From positions 1 through 7,781 of the forward strand of contig CAYWXT010000263.1 of the NCBI GenBank assembly GCA_964462125.1: DNA of 7,781 bases. The letters are read 5' to 3'. The notes under the pieces are model-generated. The model ran no database searches and was not told the DNA's origin. It worked only from the letters and a program-made list of their open reading frames with translations. Source of the stretch: JAWLFY01 sp964462125. Its GTDB lineage: Bacteria; Planctomycetota; Planctomycetia; Pirellulales; Pirellulaceae. Shown here piece after piece: positions 5,909 to 7,781 of this stretch (position 1 is its first letter; the number at the start of each line of letters is the position of its first letter). A program made the translations under genes and the position numbers.

Positions 5909-7780
5909 TCAGTCGACAAACATCAATTCGTTGCTCATCAACAACACATGAGCAAACTCCTCGAGCGAACCTGACTCGAAAAACTCGCGAGCCAAACTCT
6001 TCTCGTCATCGGTCGGCGCCCTGCCGTAAACCTCGGCGTATAGCTGATTGATCTCACGGTCCGCTTCCGTGGCACGCACGCGATCTGCAAGGGATTGACT
6101 CCGGTCGAGCATGAACTCGGGGTTCATCGCGAACAGCGCCTGCTGGGGAACAGTCGTCGTTACCCGCCGCGGAGTCGATGTGTCGGGGTTGGCGACGTCA
6201 AACGTCTGCACCATGGCGGGGATGTTCTGTCGTTCGACGAAGGCGTACACCGTTCGTCGGTGGTTACGGCGATCGGTGATCAGCGGCGGACGGCCGAACA
6301 TGGTCTCATCGAAATCACCGGAGATCAGCAGCAGGGAGTCTCGCATTTGCTCGAAATCGAGCCTCCGACGGTTCCCACGCCAAATCAACCGATTCTCGAG
6401 ATCAGCCTCGAGCTGCTGTGCCATTCGATCCGTTCCGGAGATTCGCGACGCCCTCTGATACGCTCGCGACGAAACGATCAACTCATGCAACGGCTTCGTG
6501 CGCCAGCCGTAGCGAATGAGATAGTCGGCTAGGTAGTCTAGCAGTTCGTGATGCACTGGCTGCTTCGTCTGCAACCCAAAATCGCTCGGGTTCTCGACCA
6601 ACGGTTTACCGAAATGGTGCATCCAGACGCGATTGACCCAGACTCGCGCGGTGAGCGGGTTGTCGGGTGAGGCAATTGCATCCGCCAATTCAAGCCGTCC
6701 ACTTCCCGTCGAAAAGGAGGCGCGATCCGGAGGCGACAGAATTTCGAGGAATCGACGCGGCACCGGTGTGCCCCGCTGGCTCGGATCCCCACGCTGGAAA
6801 ATGACCGGATCATACGGGATCTCCGAATCTACCAACACCATCGCCCGCGCCGCCGCGGCGTCATGCTTGACCGCTATCGCGTCGAGCTCGCCGACCAGTG
6901 CGCGGTATGCGTCGCCGGGCTGCCGTGAAAGGTAATAGTCGACATCCCGTTTCGGGAACCAGACCGGGCTGTCACGCGAAATCAGTAACCGTCCAATCGG
7001 GTCCTCCGCGAGCGAAGCGGTTGATTCCGGATCCGGCCGTTCGTTCGCATCCGCCCACACGTCATGGATGATTTGCCCATAGGCGCGAGCCATCTCTTCC
7101 GGAGTCTGCGGATCGGCCGTCACCAGCCCCGCGATCACCCGCTCGTCAATGCCCCGCTCCCGCCACGGGTCCGGCCGCAGTGCCGCGTTGTGCATCCAGT
7201 CGTACCACGGCCCAAAGATCGGATCGTCGGGGTACGCGCGGCGAGCGATCAATTGTCGCCAGCGCTTCGTGATCTGGGGGCGAAGTTGATCCGGGGTCAG
7301 CGACAAGAAGAAAATCGTCGTCTCGGCGACGTCAGGTTCCGTCGTCGCGACCTGGACCAGATAGTCCGCTGTCTGTTCCCGGGCGGTCCTTAACGTGGCC
7401 TCGTAGTGAGCCTGTTGCTGATCGCGGACTTCTTGTAACTTCGCCGAGAATTTCTGTTCGAATTCCTCGCCGGCCTTGGTGACCGCAGCGATGCGGGGTC
7501 GATCATATGGTTCCACACAACTGGCAAAGACCCCATAGAGTGAATAGTAGTCGGCGGTCGGAATGGGATCGAACTTATGGTCGTGACAGCGGGCGCAACT
7601 GACCGTCAGTCCGAGAAAGCCGCGAGTGACCACGTCAATCTGGTCGTCGATAACGTCGTGCTGGTTGCGATCAAACATGCGGCCCAGGGTCAGCAGCCCC
7701 AACGCCGCAAGGTCCGGCGAATCCTCCGGCAACGATAACTGATCGGCGGCAAGCTGTTCGCGGATGAACTGATCAAACGG
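5909..7780 (-). CDS. DUF1549/DUF1553 (PSCyt2-PSD1) planctomycete cytochrome-type protein, N-terminus outside window
   Basis: The frame is open from the window edge, reading PFDQFIREQLAADQLSLP, so the TTG at 7730-7732 is an internal codon. About 623 residues are visible. First comes the end of the DUF1549 domain: DDQIDVVTRGFLGLTVS, then CARCH (7583-7597), a CxxCH heme-type motif, then DHKFDPIPTADYYSLYGVF. A charged, probably coiled-coil stretch follows (codons around 7375-7475) and a family-variable middle. The DUF1553 domain covers roughly the last 290 residues, with landmarks NPLTARVWVNRVWMHHFGKPLV, NPSDFGLQT, FDVANPDTSTPRR, VPQQALFAMNP and the ending LLMSNELMFVD. Such proteins usually start with a signal peptide and a PSCyt1 cytochrome domain, which would lie beyond the edge. 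They are exported and presumed redox-active, with unproven function. The stop at 5909-5911 is 39 bp ahead of DUF1501. Confidence 0.95.
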   Translation of the reverse strand, partial: PFDQFIREQLAADQLSLPEDSPDLAALGLLTLGRMFDRNQHDVIDDQIDVVTRGFLGLTVSCARCHDHKFDPIPTADYYSLYGVFASCVEPYDRPRIAAVTKAGEEFEQKFSAKLQEVRDQQQAHYEATLRTAREQTADYLVQVATTEPDVAETTIFFLSLTPDQLRPQITKRWRQLIARRAYPDDPIFGPWYDWMHNAALRPDPWRERGIDERVIAGLVTADPQTPEEMARAYGQIIHDVWADANERPDPESTASLAEDPIGRLLISRDSPVWFPKRDVDYYLSRQPGDAYRALVGELDAIAVKHDAAAARAMVLVDSEIPYDPVIFQRGDPSQRGTPVPRRFLEILSPPDRASFSTGSGRLELADAIASPDNPLTARVWVNRVWMHHFGKPLVENPSDFGLQTKQPVHHELLDYLADYLIRYGWRTKPLHELIVSSRAYQRASRISGTDRMAQQLEADLENRLIWRGNRRRLDFEQMRDSLLLISGDFDETMFGRPPLITDRRNHRRTVYAFVERQNIPAMVQTFDVANPDTSTPRRVTTTVPQQALFAMNPEFMLDRSQSLADRVRATEADREINQLYAEVYGRAPTDDEKSLAREFFESGSLEEFAHVLLMSNELMFVD

Positions 7781-7781
7781 C

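Noticed and set aside
5909..7732. Complete gene starting at TTG 7732
   Set aside because: The residues encoded upstream of it (PFDQFIREQLAADQ) are a conserved part of the DUF1549 family, so the gene continues past the window edge.
1..7781. CRISPR arrays, tRNA or rRNA genes, insertion sequences, defence or secretion systems
   Set aside because: No regularly spaced repeats, RNA gene patterns, transposase motifs or defence-type domains could be seen on either strand.

Overview
The window most likely comes from a planctomycete, probably of the Pirellulaceae/Rhodopirellula type. This rests on protein families that are strongly expanded in that phylum: a DUF1549/DUF1553 'planctomycete cytochrome' protein, a DUF1501 protein with a Tat-type leader, and a DUF1559 prepilin-like protein with an H-X9-DG motif. 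No ribosomal or other marker gene is present, so nothing finer than phylum or family can be claimed.

Left half, plus strand (1-2824). The window opens inside a gene whose C-terminal part resembles the beta-sandwich repeats of DUF1573 proteins. Its stop codon overlaps an ATG (ATGA) that sits behind a strong purine-rich ribosome binding site. That ATG is followed after three codons by TAA, yet a one-base forward shift opens a clean reading frame to 680 that encodes a small acidic protein with six cysteines. A gap of about 200 bp follows, then a secreted protein of unknown function (879-1853) whose stop touches the start of the DUF1559 prepilin-like gene (1853-2824). The genes look like one co-directional group of exported, cell-surface proteins, with its second member broken or frameshifted.

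Middle (2825-3004). A 180-bp gap separates convergent genes. It holds several inverted repeats and two diverged copies of a 16-bp element, and probably serves as a transcription end region or carries a dispersed-repeat remnant.

Right half, minus strand (3005-7781). In transcription order this strand carries a DUF1549/DUF1553 protein with a CxxCH motif (N-terminus beyond the window), a DUF1501 protein 39 bp later, and, after a 225-bp gap, a CPA1-type cation:proton antiporter. The first two are the standard planctomycete pair and are probably co-transcribed. The antiporter may be a separate unit.

No RNA gene, CRISPR array, complete mobile element or clearly new system was found. The most rewarding place for a second look is 411-680: translational coupling followed by an immediate stop, with an intact frame one base away.
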